Source: Thermoplasmatales archaeon JdFR-43 (GTDB lineage Archaea; Thermoplasmatota; E2; UBA202; JdFR-43). Taken from it: DNA of 5,821 nt. Below the pieces are notes generated by a model. The model searched no databases, was not told the origin of the DNA, and worked only from the letters and a program-made list of their open reading frames with translations. Shown one piece after another: positions 1 through 5,821 of this stretch. The number at the start of each line of letters is the position of its first letter. Positions within the stretch are counted from its first letter, which is position 1. The stretch spans positions 154-5,974 of the forward strand of contig MTNE01000003.1 of assembly GCA_002011355.1 (NCBI GenBank), read 5' to 3'. The position numbers and the translations under genes were made by a program.

Positions 1-1016
1 TTTGCTAATTCTTTATCGTTTAAGATTTTATTAATAGCCTCTGCCAAAGCCTTAGGATCCCTTGGGGGAACAGTTAGCCCTGTCTCTCCATGTCTGCTGA
101 CGAAAGGAACGCCTGTAGGAAGGGCAGTATTCACCACGGGTTTCCCATAAGCCATTGCCTCCAATTGGACAAGTCCAAAGGCCTCACTGGGCTCTACAGA
201 GGGTAGAACAAAGAGATCACAGATCTGGTAACAATATTTCAATTGCTCATCAGACACCTTTCCAAGGAATATGACCTTTCGGTCAACCCCTAAGGATTTA
301 ACTTTCTGTTCTAATTTCCCTCGCAACTCTCCTTCCCCAGCGATAAGAAGTTTGGCGTCAACTTCCTGCATAGCTTCGATGAGATAATCCAGTCCCTTGT
401 AATAGCTCAACCGCCCGACGAAGAGGATCTTTTTCTCATCAGGTGAAATTCCCAGCTCAAATTCTTTCTCTATGAGTTGGCCAAACTCCTTGAGATCTAT
501 CCACAAGGGGATCACGACACACTTATCCTTGTAAGGGTCTAAATGTTTGGAAGATTCTAATAAATTAGGAGAGGTCACCAAGATCCTGTCAGCCCTCTTT
601 AGAAAGCGATGGAGGAAAGGCTTGTAGAGCCACATCAACTTTTTCTGCCTCACTATATCGCTGTGGTAAGTTACTACCACTTTAGGACGTTTTGAACCGA
701 ACAACAAAAAAGACACCACCGCAAGCGGGAAAGGGAGATGGAAATGTAATATGTCTACCCTCCTACTCTTTTGAGCCAACAAAAAAGGAAAGGTGAAGGA
801 CACCGGCATGCCCCAATAAATTCCCAGACTGCTCGCTTTAGTTACAGGAACTCCATTGACAACTTCCTTGCCACCTTGTCCCCTTGGCTGGCAGACGAGA
901 ACCTCCATTTCGACCTTTTCCTTTAATCCTTCAGCAATGTCTTGGACAACTTTCTCTATACCCCCAACAAAAGGAGCGTATAGTTTGCTAACTTGCAGTA
1001 CTTTAATCTGGGACAT
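1..1016 (-). CDS. GT4 family glycosyltransferase, WfcD-like (C-terminus cut by window edge)
   Basis: This gene is read from the ATG at 1014-1016 and stays open to base 3, giving 338 residues. GT4 enzymes of this type usually have about 370-390, so roughly the last 30-50 residues lie outside the window. It should transfer a sugar from a nucleotide-sugar donor to a lipid-linked glycan at the inner face of the membrane, using a GT-B fold with a retaining mechanism. Visible marks are the N-terminal acceptor-side loop FVGGIEKV (16-23), LHFHLPFPLAV (90-100), YHSDIVRQ (117-124), the donor-phosphate loop FVGRLSYYKG (199-208) with Arg202 and Lys208 nearby, and the EX7E signature with Glu278 and Glu286 inside SEAFGLVQLEAMAYGKPVV (277-295). 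TGVPFVSRHGETGL (301-314) is also typical of WfcD/WbdC/WbpZ-like transferases. One oddity is IPLWID (169-174), where relatives usually carry Gly in place of Trp172. The start is supported by GGAGG seven bases upstream and a two-base gap after the previous stop. Sugar and linkage cannot be read from sequence. The family call is sure. Confidence 0.95.
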   Translation of the reverse strand, partial: MSQIKVLQVSKLYAPFVGGIEKVVQDIAEGLKEKVEMEVLVCQPRGQGGKEVVNGVPVTKASSLGIYWGMPVSFTFPFLLAQKSRRVDILHFHLPFPLAVVSFLLFGSKRPKVVVTYHSDIVRQKKLMWLYKPFLHRFLKRADRILVTSPNLLESSKHLDPYKDKCVVIPLWIDLKEFGQLIEKEFELGISPDEKKILFVGRLSYYKGLDYLIEAMQEVDAKLLIAGEGELRGKLEQKVKSLGVDRKVIFLGKVSDEQLKYCYQICDLFVLPSVEPSEAFGLVQLEAMAYGKPVVNTALPTGVPFVSRHGETGLTVPPRDPKALAEAINKILNDKELA

Positions 1017-1018
1017 TG

Positions 1019-2128
1019 CTATTCCTCCATCACCGCTTTCAACACTTCCCATGTTAACGCGGCAGTCCGATCCCATGTGAATTGCTTGGCCCGTTCCATT
1101 CCTTTTGATTTTAGTTCTTCACGAAGAGCGTCGTTTCTGATGAGTTCATAAATACCGTCGGTAATATCCCTGATATCATAAGGATTAACTAAAATTGCGG
1201 CATTTCCAACTACTTCCGGAAGCGAAGTTATATTTGAAGTCACCACTGGTGTGCCACAGGCCATAGCCTCTAAAGGTGGCAAGCCAAATCCTTCATAGAG
1301 TGATACATACACAAATGCTAACGCTCCAGAATACAATGCTGGTAGATATTCGTCAGGCACATATCCGGTGAGGTAGACCCGTGGAGGTAACTTATTGAAA
1401 GATACATTTTGGAAAACCGAGTATTTCCCTTTGGCTCCTGTTATCACCAACCATACGTCATCGGGTAACTTATGGTGAATATTGCTCCACGCTTTGAGCA
1501 ATCGGTGCAAATTCTTTCGTGGCTCAAGAGAACCTAAGCTGAGCACATAGTTTGGGCTTGGAATGCCAAGAACATTCCGAGTTCTAGCCACCTCTTCAGG
1601 AGCTTTCGGCTGGAAACGCACATCGACTCCGTTAGGAATCACCGAGATTTTTTCAAGAGAAACTTCTACCGTTTCCACTAACCTATCTCTGGTAAACCTT
1701 GATACTGTAATAACCCGCCGCACCTGGCGGACAAGTCGAGGTACTAAAAAGCGGTACCACTTAACAAAGGCACGATTGAACCATTCTGGATGTTCCAAGT
1801 AAGCAATATCATGTATGGTTAAAACCTGATTTTTCACTTGTAATGGACCTGATCCACAAGGAGACCAGAGCAAGCGAGCTTTTCTTGCCCACCTTGGCAA
1901 AGCCACTTGCTCCCATAAATGTCCCAAGACCCCGCTTTGCACAAAGCGTCCAAGCGGATCAATAATTGTAATGGTTGAGAGAGGTTCATATTCCGATCTA
2001 CCTGGCCGCGGAGCAACAACCTGTATCAAGCCGGGCAACCTCCGAGTAACTTCAAGGGCATAACGCTGAACACCGGTGAGCTGCTGGATAACAAAACGAC
2101 CGTTTATTACAATTTTATATTTTGCCAT
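1019..2128 (-). CDS. GT4 family glycosyltransferase, MtfB-like
   Basis: A complete 369-residue GT-B glycosyltransferase of family GT4, a normal length for the family. It likely adds one sugar of the polysaccharide repeat unit from a nucleotide-sugar donor, in the cytoplasm or on the inner membrane face. Visible marks, in order, are [11 protein letters not shown] (17-27) near the acceptor site, [15 protein letters not shown] (103-117) with the His-Asp pair at 106-107, ITVSRFTRD (140-148), SVIPNGVD (162-169), the donor-phosphate loop [10 protein letters not shown] (198-207) with Arg204 and Lys205, and the EX7E motif with Glu279 and Glu287 in [19 protein letters not shown] (278-296), followed by [10 protein letters not shown] (302-311). 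This order matches the MtfB/WbaZ-like mannosyl- and rhamnosyltransferase group, but donor and linkage cannot be assigned. The ATG at 2126-2128 has GAGGT seven bases upstream. The gene overlaps the end of the polymerase gene by 22 bases, and the next gene begins two bases after its TAG. No key residue is missing. Confidence 0.96.
   Translation of the reverse strand: MAKYKIVINGRFVIQQLTGVQRYALEVTRRLPGLIQVVAPRPGRSEYEPLSTITIIDPLGRFVQSGVLGHLWEQVALPRWARKARLLWSPCGSGPLQVKNQVLTIHDIAYLEHPEWFNRAFVKWYRFLVPRLVRQVRRVITVSRFTRDRLVETVEVSLEKISVIPNGVDVRFQPKAPEEVARTRNVLGIPSPNYVLSLGSLEPRKNLHRLLKAWSNIHHKLPDDVWLVITGAKGKYSVFQNVSFNKLPPRVYLTGYVPDEYLPALYSGALAFVYVSLYEGFGLPPLEAMACGTPVVTSNITSLPEVVGNAAILVNPYDIRDITDGIYELIRNDALREELKSKGMERAKQFTWDRTAALTWEVLKAVMEE
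1024..1028 (-). promoter_or_regulatory. Ribosome binding site of the WfcD-like GT4 gene
   Basis: On the minus strand GGAGG lies seven bases (AATAGCA) before the ATG at 1016. It sits inside the final Met-Glu-Glu codons of the upstream glycosyltransferase gene. It fixes the start, and it implies that ribosomes finishing the upstream gene restart here. Confidence 0.8.
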
Positions 2129-3378
2129 TGCCCCAACCTCAGCTGGCGTTTTGAAATTCGTTTAGCAAACAACAAGGCACTCATGAAAAATACATATGCT
2201 GGAAAAAGACGCGTATTTGTAAAATAATAAATGCGCATAAATTCTAGTAACCCAACAAGCCATACCGAATATAAAGCCGCAATAAACTTATTTTGAGAAG
2301 CTAATCGATAAAGCACGCCTGAGAGAAAGCCAAAAAACGATGCGACGATTGGTGTCCCAATCAGACCAAAATCGTTGATCCAACTGCCGATAGTAGTTAT
2401 CGTATTAAACTCTGGATTCATTCCATGTCGATATAAAATTTGTGGGAGATAAATCGGCTCAATCCCTGTAAATTCTGTGTACAGCCCTCTAAAGCCTGGA
2501 AAGCGCCATACTGCTGAAAATGTGTAATACAAAGGAGCAGCAAAATCAAAATTTTGCGCTAAGAAAAGACAGTTGTTAATACTTGTCATATAATATCCCA
2601 AGAATCTAACTACTCCCATTTTACACAAATTTCCGGCAGAACTCCCTCCTCTGTATACAAAAGACCGTCGTGATTCATTAAGAATGAAGAAGCTGACGAC
2701 TAACATAAAGAAAATCATGATGTAAGCGAGCGCTTTTTTCCATTTGATCTGTCTAGCACTCACTTTAAGAAAAATTACAGGAATCAACAATTCTAAAAGG
2801 GCTAACCTTTCTGAAAACAGAAAACTGCGCGTAGCAGCAAGAAGTAAAATTATTCCAATAAGTAAGTAATCAAATCGTTTCGGTCGATTGCAGCAAATCA
2901 TAAGAGGGATAGCAGCAACCGCTGTTTGGGTTAAAGTGGTAATTCCTGGAATAGTTTTAAGAATTACTTCTTTTACATAAAATGGGTTTCTAAGATAAAG
3001 GGAAAAAATTTCTTCTAAGCTCTTTATCTGTTGTATTCCTTTTATGAACCACACTAGATAAGCAAGTAAAGCAACAATCATTCCACCGCGGATATACCAC
3101 CTGGGAACAAGAACTCCGGCAGATCCTTGCCATGACTTCGCGTTTGGCAGTAAGTGGGAGCCTATATACCCTCCCACGCCGAAAAGAATTAAAATACTTC
3201 CAAAATAAACCATTAGCCAGGGCTCAGAAGACACCTTCGGTTCACGGTACCAAGCCATAAAAAACCTGGGCGGTGTAACTAAATACAACAAAAAGAAGGG
3301 AAAGTACACTAAGCCAGTGAGGGTATGCGGAGACGCCAGTATATAAAACGGATTCCTGCGTGCTGGGAGGCCTCTCAT
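2107..3378 (-). CDS. Wzy-like oligosaccharide repeat-unit polymerase (integral membrane protein)
   Basis: A 423-residue, strongly hydrophobic protein with about ten likely membrane spans, near residues 20-36, 53-74, 97-116, 142-162, 170-188, 190-206, 215-233, 337-358, 364-385 and 389-405. A large non-membrane stretch at about 234-333 probably faces the periplasm or cell exterior. Length, topology and the big loop fit a Wzy-type polymerase, which joins flipped lipid-linked repeat units into chains. Supporting motifs are RSFLFSERLALLELL (184-198), resembling the conserved Arg-rich region after a span in this family, and NTITTIGSWINDFGLIGTP (325-343), matching the usual 'N-T-x-G-x-x-x-x-DFG' block before a late span. 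Wzy proteins diverge strongly, so this rests on architecture, these blocks and operon context. An O-acetyltransferase or WaaL-type ligase is less likely. The start is set by an ATGA overlap with the preceding gene and GAGG five bases upstream. The gene is A+T-richer than the flippase gene (for example 21 G+C in 60 bases at 2221-2280 and again at 2701-2760). Confidence 0.82.
   Translation of the reverse strand: MRGLPARRNPFYILASPHTLTGLVYFPFFLLYLVTPPRFFMAWYREPKVSSEPWLMVYFGSILILFGVGGYIGSHLLPNAKSWQGSAGVLVPRWYIRGGMIVALLAYLVWFIKGIQQIKSLEEIFSLYLRNPFYVKEVILKTIPGITTLTQTAVAAIPLMICCNRPKRFDYLLIGIILLLAATRSFLFSERLALLELLIPVIFLKVSARQIKWKKALAYIMIFFMLVVSFFILNESRRSFVYRGGSSAGNLCKMGVVRFLGYYMTSINNCLFLAQNFDFAAPLYYTFSAVWRFPGFRGLYTEFTGIEPIYLPQILYRHGMNPEFNTITTIGSWINDFGLIGTPIVASFFGFLSGVLYRLASQNKFIAALYSVWLVGLLEFMRIYYFTNTRLFPAYVFFMSALLFAKRISKRQLRLGQWQNIKL
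2136..2140 (-). promoter_or_regulatory. Ribosome binding site of the MtfB-like GT4 gene
   Basis: Minus-strand GAGGT lies seven bases before the ATG at 2128, inside the 3' end of the polymerase coding sequence. It supports a start that makes the two genes overlap by 22 bases. Confidence 0.7.
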
Positions 3379-4220
3379 TTATACCTCACCCACCCTAAAA
3401 CCCGCCCTTCAAAAGTTGCCCAATAATACCGTGCCTTGCCAAAGTTTCCTTTCGCTAATGACAGCAAGGCTCCACCCAACGACCGAATCCAGAAGTAAGC
3501 AACAAACCAAAAAGGATAGCGATGTTTGCGCAACACTCGTCCCATCCCCTGTGCGTACACTCGGGCGCGTTTCAAAGCCTTAATATCATAGCTCTGAACA
3601 GGTTGTGGGTGATAAATCAAAAATCGAGGGTTATAGTAAAAACTGAAGCCAGCCTGAAGAGCACGAAGGATCAAGTCATCACCTTCATGGGCCCCCCAAG
3701 GTGTACTTGCCCCAGGGCCTAGTTCTTCATCAAACCCTCCAATAGCTTCAACGACAGCTCTGCGCACAAATATTGAGAACTCAACACTTCTGGTCCACTC
3801 ATTAAACCGATTGATTACCCCCTCACGTTTACCCCAACGTCCTACTGAAGGCGATCCTTCAGCATCCACCGAGCGCCCTGTAATACCATCCCATTTTGGA
3901 TGTTTTTTAAAGAACTCCGCTACTTCCTCTAACAAATTTGCAGGATACCAGCAGTCATCGTCAGGGAAGGATACAATATCCCCTTTGGCATGCTGAAAAC
4001 CTATATTGCGTGCACGGGATACTCCCGTTTTTAGGGTGCGTAAATGCAAAATCGGAAACCGCTCCTTGTAAGGCTCAAGGATAGGGACCAATCTATCATC
4101 TGGATTTTGATCTACCACTATCAGCTCAAATTTGCGGTATGTTTGGCGATCCAGATGCTCAAGGAAGCGCTTTACCTCTTCGGTCCTTCCAACCGTTGCT
4201 AGAATCAGCGAAAAGCGCAT
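3375..4220 (-). CDS. GT2 family (GT-A fold) glycosyltransferase
   Basis: A complete 281-residue family-2 glycosyltransferase, of usual length for a single-domain member. It is expected to be an inverting, metal-dependent enzyme that adds a sugar to the growing lipid-linked repeat unit. The N-terminal fold begins with FSLILATVGR (3-12). It continues through LIVVDQNPDDR (33-43) and the nucleotide-binding VSRARNIGFQHAKGD (67-81) to the metal/donor-binding acidic motif FPDDDCWY (85-92, Asp87-89). The acceptor half shows IGGFDEELGPG (160-170) and the likely catalytic-base region GAHEGDDLILRAL (176-188). Residues 235-258 are aromatic and hydrophobic, ending in a basic tail, and could hold the protein at the membrane. 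The start has a perfect AGGAGGT eight bases upstream. The gene follows the sulfotransferase after six bases, and its stop overlaps the start of the polymerase (ATGA). Donor sugar and linkage are not readable. No broken motif is seen. Confidence 0.95.
   Translation of the reverse strand: MRFSLILATVGRTEEVKRFLEHLDRQTYRKFELIVVDQNPDDRLVPILEPYKERFPILHLRTLKTGVSRARNIGFQHAKGDIVSFPDDDCWYPANLLEEVAEFFKKHPKWDGITGRSVDAEGSPSVGRWGKREGVINRFNEWTRSVEFSIFVRRAVVEAIGGFDEELGPGASTPWGAHEGDDLILRALQAGFSFYYNPRFLIYHPQPVQSYDIKALKRARVYAQGMGRVLRKHRYPFWFVAYFWIRSLGGALLSLAKGNFGKARYYWATFEGRVLGWVRYK
3383..3387 (-). promoter_or_regulatory. Ribosome binding site of the Wzy-like gene
   Basis: Minus-strand GAGGT lies four bases before the ATG at 3378 (five if only GAGG is counted), inside the last codons of the family-2 glycosyltransferase gene. 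The spacing is slightly short. Together with the ATGA stop/start overlap it argues for coupled translation. Confidence 0.65.
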
Positions 4221-4226
4221 CTTGCT

Positions 4227-5171
4227 CTACCTCCTCCAAAAATAACCATAGCGAAGCAGAAGTGGCCAAGTGAGGGCAGTTACAGCAATACGCTTATAAG
4301 CCAACATTTTTCGCTTCCATTCCTCGTCCAAGCGAATCTCGACTTTCCCATGTTTAAACCGCATAGGATTTCCTGAGGCTGTATGGTTAGGACCTAAATT
4401 AACCGTTCGTTCGTCAACAAAAAAGTCAAGGTTCAACGATTCTATTTTTAGATCTTTGAGAAGTTTTAATATAGTCTCACGAGGTTGCACGGCCAAATCT
4501 TCATAGCGAATAATATGGTAATGTGAAATGATACTACCTAAAAGCCGAACGAAACTATTGGACAGATCCCAATCTATAGCACTCTTAAGCACGCTAGAGG
4601 TCCCCATATAGGCTTCCTTCCAGTGAATCGCGGGATTTCGTTTTTTTCTCTGACGAGAATAGGCCACGGCGCGACTATCACGAATAATATGGACTATGCG
4701 TAAATCAATGCTTTTGATTTCCCGTAATACAAAGCCATGTGGTGGTGCTTTAGACGAATCTACAAGCACGTCACAATTGGCAACTTTTCGGACAGCCGTG
4801 TAAAGCCGCTCAAGGATTTCTGCATATCCACTAAGTCTCGACTGAAATTCTGACGAGCGGAGTGGCGGAAAAAGTAATTGCGGAATGTATCTTATACGAG
4901 CCACTGAACGTTGTAGTTCTAAAATCTTGTTTGGATTTATTTCCTCAAACCCACCAAATGCTTCTTCAACCACTGCTCTCCAAAACTTACATGATTTAAA
5001 GGGCTTCCCACACCCACAAAGCATATTCTTCGCAAAGCCTTCTTCCCATATAAGGGCTAGCTCTCCTAGTGAGAAAAAACCCTCTATTTCACCTAAAATG
5101 CGATCTAATAAAGTGCTTCCGCTGCGAGAGGCACCCCCGATAAAGATTACCTTTAGCTTATTCTCGTCCAT
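4227..5171 (-). CDS. PAPS-dependent sulfotransferase (Sulfotransfer_1/3-type)
   Basis: A complete 314-residue cytoplasmic sulfotransferase, of normal length. The family moves sulfate from 3'-phosphoadenosine 5'-phosphosulfate (PAPS) to a hydroxyl or amino group, often on a sugar. The 5'-phosphosulfate loop is FIGGASRSGSTLLDRILG (10-27), a P-loop-like element with Arg16, Ser17, Ser19 and Thr20. The 3'-phosphate site is IIRDSRAVAYSRQRKK (162-177), with Arg164 and Ser172. VDSSKAP (137-143) follows the usual strand in this group, and RYEDLAVQPRETI (222-234) is the typical late motif. NHTASGNPMRF (262-272) and the tail ALTWPLLLRYGY (299-310) are characteristic of bacterial members. CGCGKPFKSCKFW (52-64) is a Cys-rich segment that recurs in this subgroup. 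There is no signal peptide. The ATG has GAGGGG five bases upstream and follows the flippase stop by 12 bases. Lying between a flippase and a glycosyltransferase, it probably sulfates the repeat unit. The actual acceptor is unknown. Confidence 0.93.
   Translation of the reverse strand: MDENKLKVIFIGGASRSGSTLLDRILGEIEGFFSLGELALIWEEGFAKNMLCGCGKPFKSCKFWRAVVEEAFGGFEEINPNKILELQRSVARIRYIPQLLFPPLRSSEFQSRLSGYAEILERLYTAVRKVANCDVLVDSSKAPPHGFVLREIKSIDLRIVHIIRDSRAVAYSRQRKKRNPAIHWKEAYMGTSSVLKSAIDWDLSNSFVRLLGSIISHYHIIRYEDLAVQPRETILKLLKDLKIESLNLDFFVDERTVNLGPNHTASGNPMRFKHGKVEIRLDEEWKRKMLAYKRIAVTALTWPLLLRYGYFWRR
4229..4237 (-). promoter_or_regulatory. Strong Shine-Dalgarno of the GT2 gene
   Basis: Minus-strand GGAGGAGGT contains AGGAGGT, a full match to the 16S rRNA anti-Shine-Dalgarno, eight bases before the ATG at 4220. 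The same bases encode the terminal Arg-Arg of the sulfotransferase and the first base of its TAG stop. It is the strongest ribosome binding site in the window. Confidence 0.88.
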
Positions 5172-5176
5172 AGTGA

Positions 5177-5182
5177 CCCCTC
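5177..5182 (-). promoter_or_regulatory. Ribosome binding site of the sulfotransferase gene
   Basis: Minus-strand GAGGGG lies five bases (TCACT) before the ATG at 5171. It begins one base after the flippase TGA stop, so it fills the 12-base intergenic gap and leaves no room for a promoter or terminator. Confidence 0.75.
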
Positions 5183-5183
5183 A

Positions 5184-5821
5184 TCATTTAATCCGTCCCA
5201 AGGCAGTGGAGTAAAGCCCAAGCCTTCTGTACACCCATACCGCCAGCAGGATATTCCAAGTCACCATACTAACAGCATTTGCCACCGCAGCTCCTTCGAG
5301 ACTCCAGACCGGTATAAGCATGCCATTAAGCACCACATTGACCAGCGCGGCAATCCCAACGCCCCTGGCGGTGTCTTGCTCATGGCCGGTCATGTTGAGC
5401 AGAAGGGCAACCGAACCCATTCCGACATTCACAAGTTGTCCAGCGCTTAGGATCGCAAGGGCAGTGCTTCCACCGGTAAAATCTTTGCCGAAAACCAAAA
5501 GCACCCAACGGCCGAAAAGGATCATCCCAAGGGCAATAGGCAGGGAGCCAAGAAGCGCCACGCGGGCGCTCTTTGTGATGAGGCGCTGCAAGCGTTCTTT
5601 CTCTTCCCGAGCATAGAGCTCGGCGACCGCGGGTGCCAACGGCATGTTGACAGCCATGAGAACAAAACTGACAAGTGCCGCTCCCCTCATTGAAACATCG
5701 AAAACCCCTGCCGCCTCAGACCCCAACATGCTTCCTACCATAACGGTTGATATCCGCTGGTTAATTATCCCCGCTGCCCCAACAAAAAGTAAAGGGAGGG
5801 CACTCTTAAGCCACTCCCTCT
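5184..5821 (-). CDS. Wzx-like polysaccharide flippase, C-terminal half (5' end beyond window)
   Basis: The reading frame is open from the window edge to the TGA at 5184-5186, giving 211 residues of a longer protein. Wzx-type flippases usually have 400-480, so about half is visible. The internal Met at 5741 is not the start, because the frame continues upstream with REWLKSALPLLFVG. Likely membrane spans lie near visible residues 7-22, 44-63, 86-109, 121-142, 153-170 and 178-197. The stretch LLLNMTGHEQDT (139-150), then GIAALVNVVLNGMLIPVWS (155-173) and GAAVANAVS (176-184), is the classic C-terminal block of the polysaccharide transporter (PST/MATE-like) family. These proteins turn lipid-linked repeat units from the inner to the outer membrane face. 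A MurJ-type flippase is possible by fold, but context favours a repeat-unit flippase. G+C content is higher than in its neighbours: 39 of 60 at 5341-5400 and 38 of 60 at 5581-5640. Confidence 0.92.
   Translation of the reverse strand, partial: REWLKSALPLLFVGAAGIINQRISTVMVGSMLGSEAAGVFDVSMRGAALVSFVLMAVNMPLAPAVAELYAREEKERLQRLITKSARVALLGSLPIALGMILFGRWVLLVFGKDFTGGSTALAILSAGQLVNVGMGSVALLLNMTGHEQDTARGVGIAALVNVVLNGMLIPVWSLEGAAVANAVSMVTWNILLAVWVYRRLGLYSTALGRIK

Noticed and set aside
1..1016. Reading the WfcD-like gene as a truncated pseudogene because no stop is seen.
   Set aside because: The frame is unbroken, has all key motifs, and simply runs off the left edge near its expected end.
856..1080. 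A 74-codon plus-strand reading frame spanning the junction of the two GT4 genes.
   Set aside because: It is antisense to both genes, which carry full catalytic motifs, and its Ser/Thr/Pro-rich translation is typical of a shadow frame.
1834..2019. A 61-codon minus-strand frame inside the MtfB-like transferase gene.
   Set aside because: It is an out-of-frame reading of a gene whose own frame shows every GT4 motif, with no reason to expect a nested gene.
5172..5183. A possible promoter or terminator in the flippase-sulfotransferase gap.
   Set aside because: The gap is only 12 bases, is taken up by the ribosome binding site, and has no hairpin or T-run.
4885..5214. A 109-codon plus-strand reading frame across the sulfotransferase start and the flippase end.
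   Set aside because: It lies wholly antisense to two well-supported genes and to their junction. It has low-complexity Ser/Pro-rich content and no recognisable motif.
5320..5616. A 98-codon plus-strand reading frame inside the flippase gene.
   Set aside because: It is antisense to a clear flippase C-terminal block, in the G+C-rich part of the window where long antisense frames arise by chance.
5184..5741. Treating the Met at 5741 as the start of a short 185-residue flippase.
   Set aside because: The same frame stays open to the window edge with family-like hydrophobic sequence, so the gene is a partial copy cut by the window and not a short protein.

Overview
This is a piece of a bacterial surface-polysaccharide (O-antigen, capsule or exopolysaccharide) biosynthesis locus. 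All six protein genes lie on the minus strand and are packed end to end. No RNA gene, mobile element, CRISPR array, promoter or terminator is visible, and no non-coding stretch exceeds about a dozen bases. The sequence does not identify the organism. Shine-Dalgarno sites precede every visible start, and Wzx/Wzy-type proteins are present, so it is bacterial. Base composition is moderate, clearly richer in G+C in the flippase gene than in the rest.

In transcription order (right to left) the window holds: the C-terminal half of a Wzx-like flippase (5184-5821, cut by the window edge); a PAPS-type sulfotransferase (4227-5171); a family-2 glycosyltransferase (3375-4220); a multi-spanning Wzy-like oligosaccharide repeat-unit polymerase (2107-3378); a GT4 glycosyltransferase of the MtfB-like type (1019-2128); and a second GT4 glycosyltransferase of the WfcD-like type (1-1016, C-terminus cut by the window edge). 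Junctions are a 12-base gap, a 5-base gap plus shared Shine-Dalgarno, a 4-base ATGA overlap, a 22-base overlap and a 2-base gap. This is the layout of one translationally coupled operon.

Together the genes read as a Wzx/Wzy-dependent pathway. The three glycosyltransferases would build a lipid-linked repeat unit on the inner face of the membrane. The sulfotransferase would add a sulfate to it, or to a related carrier or sugar. The flippase would turn the unit over, and the polymerase would join units outside the cytoplasm. The initiating phosphoglycosyltransferase, the chain-length regulator, the export channel and the sugar-nucleotide synthesis genes are not in the window. The main biological interest is the predicted sulfation step inside a repeat-unit operon. 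I see no evidence for a wholly new kind of system.
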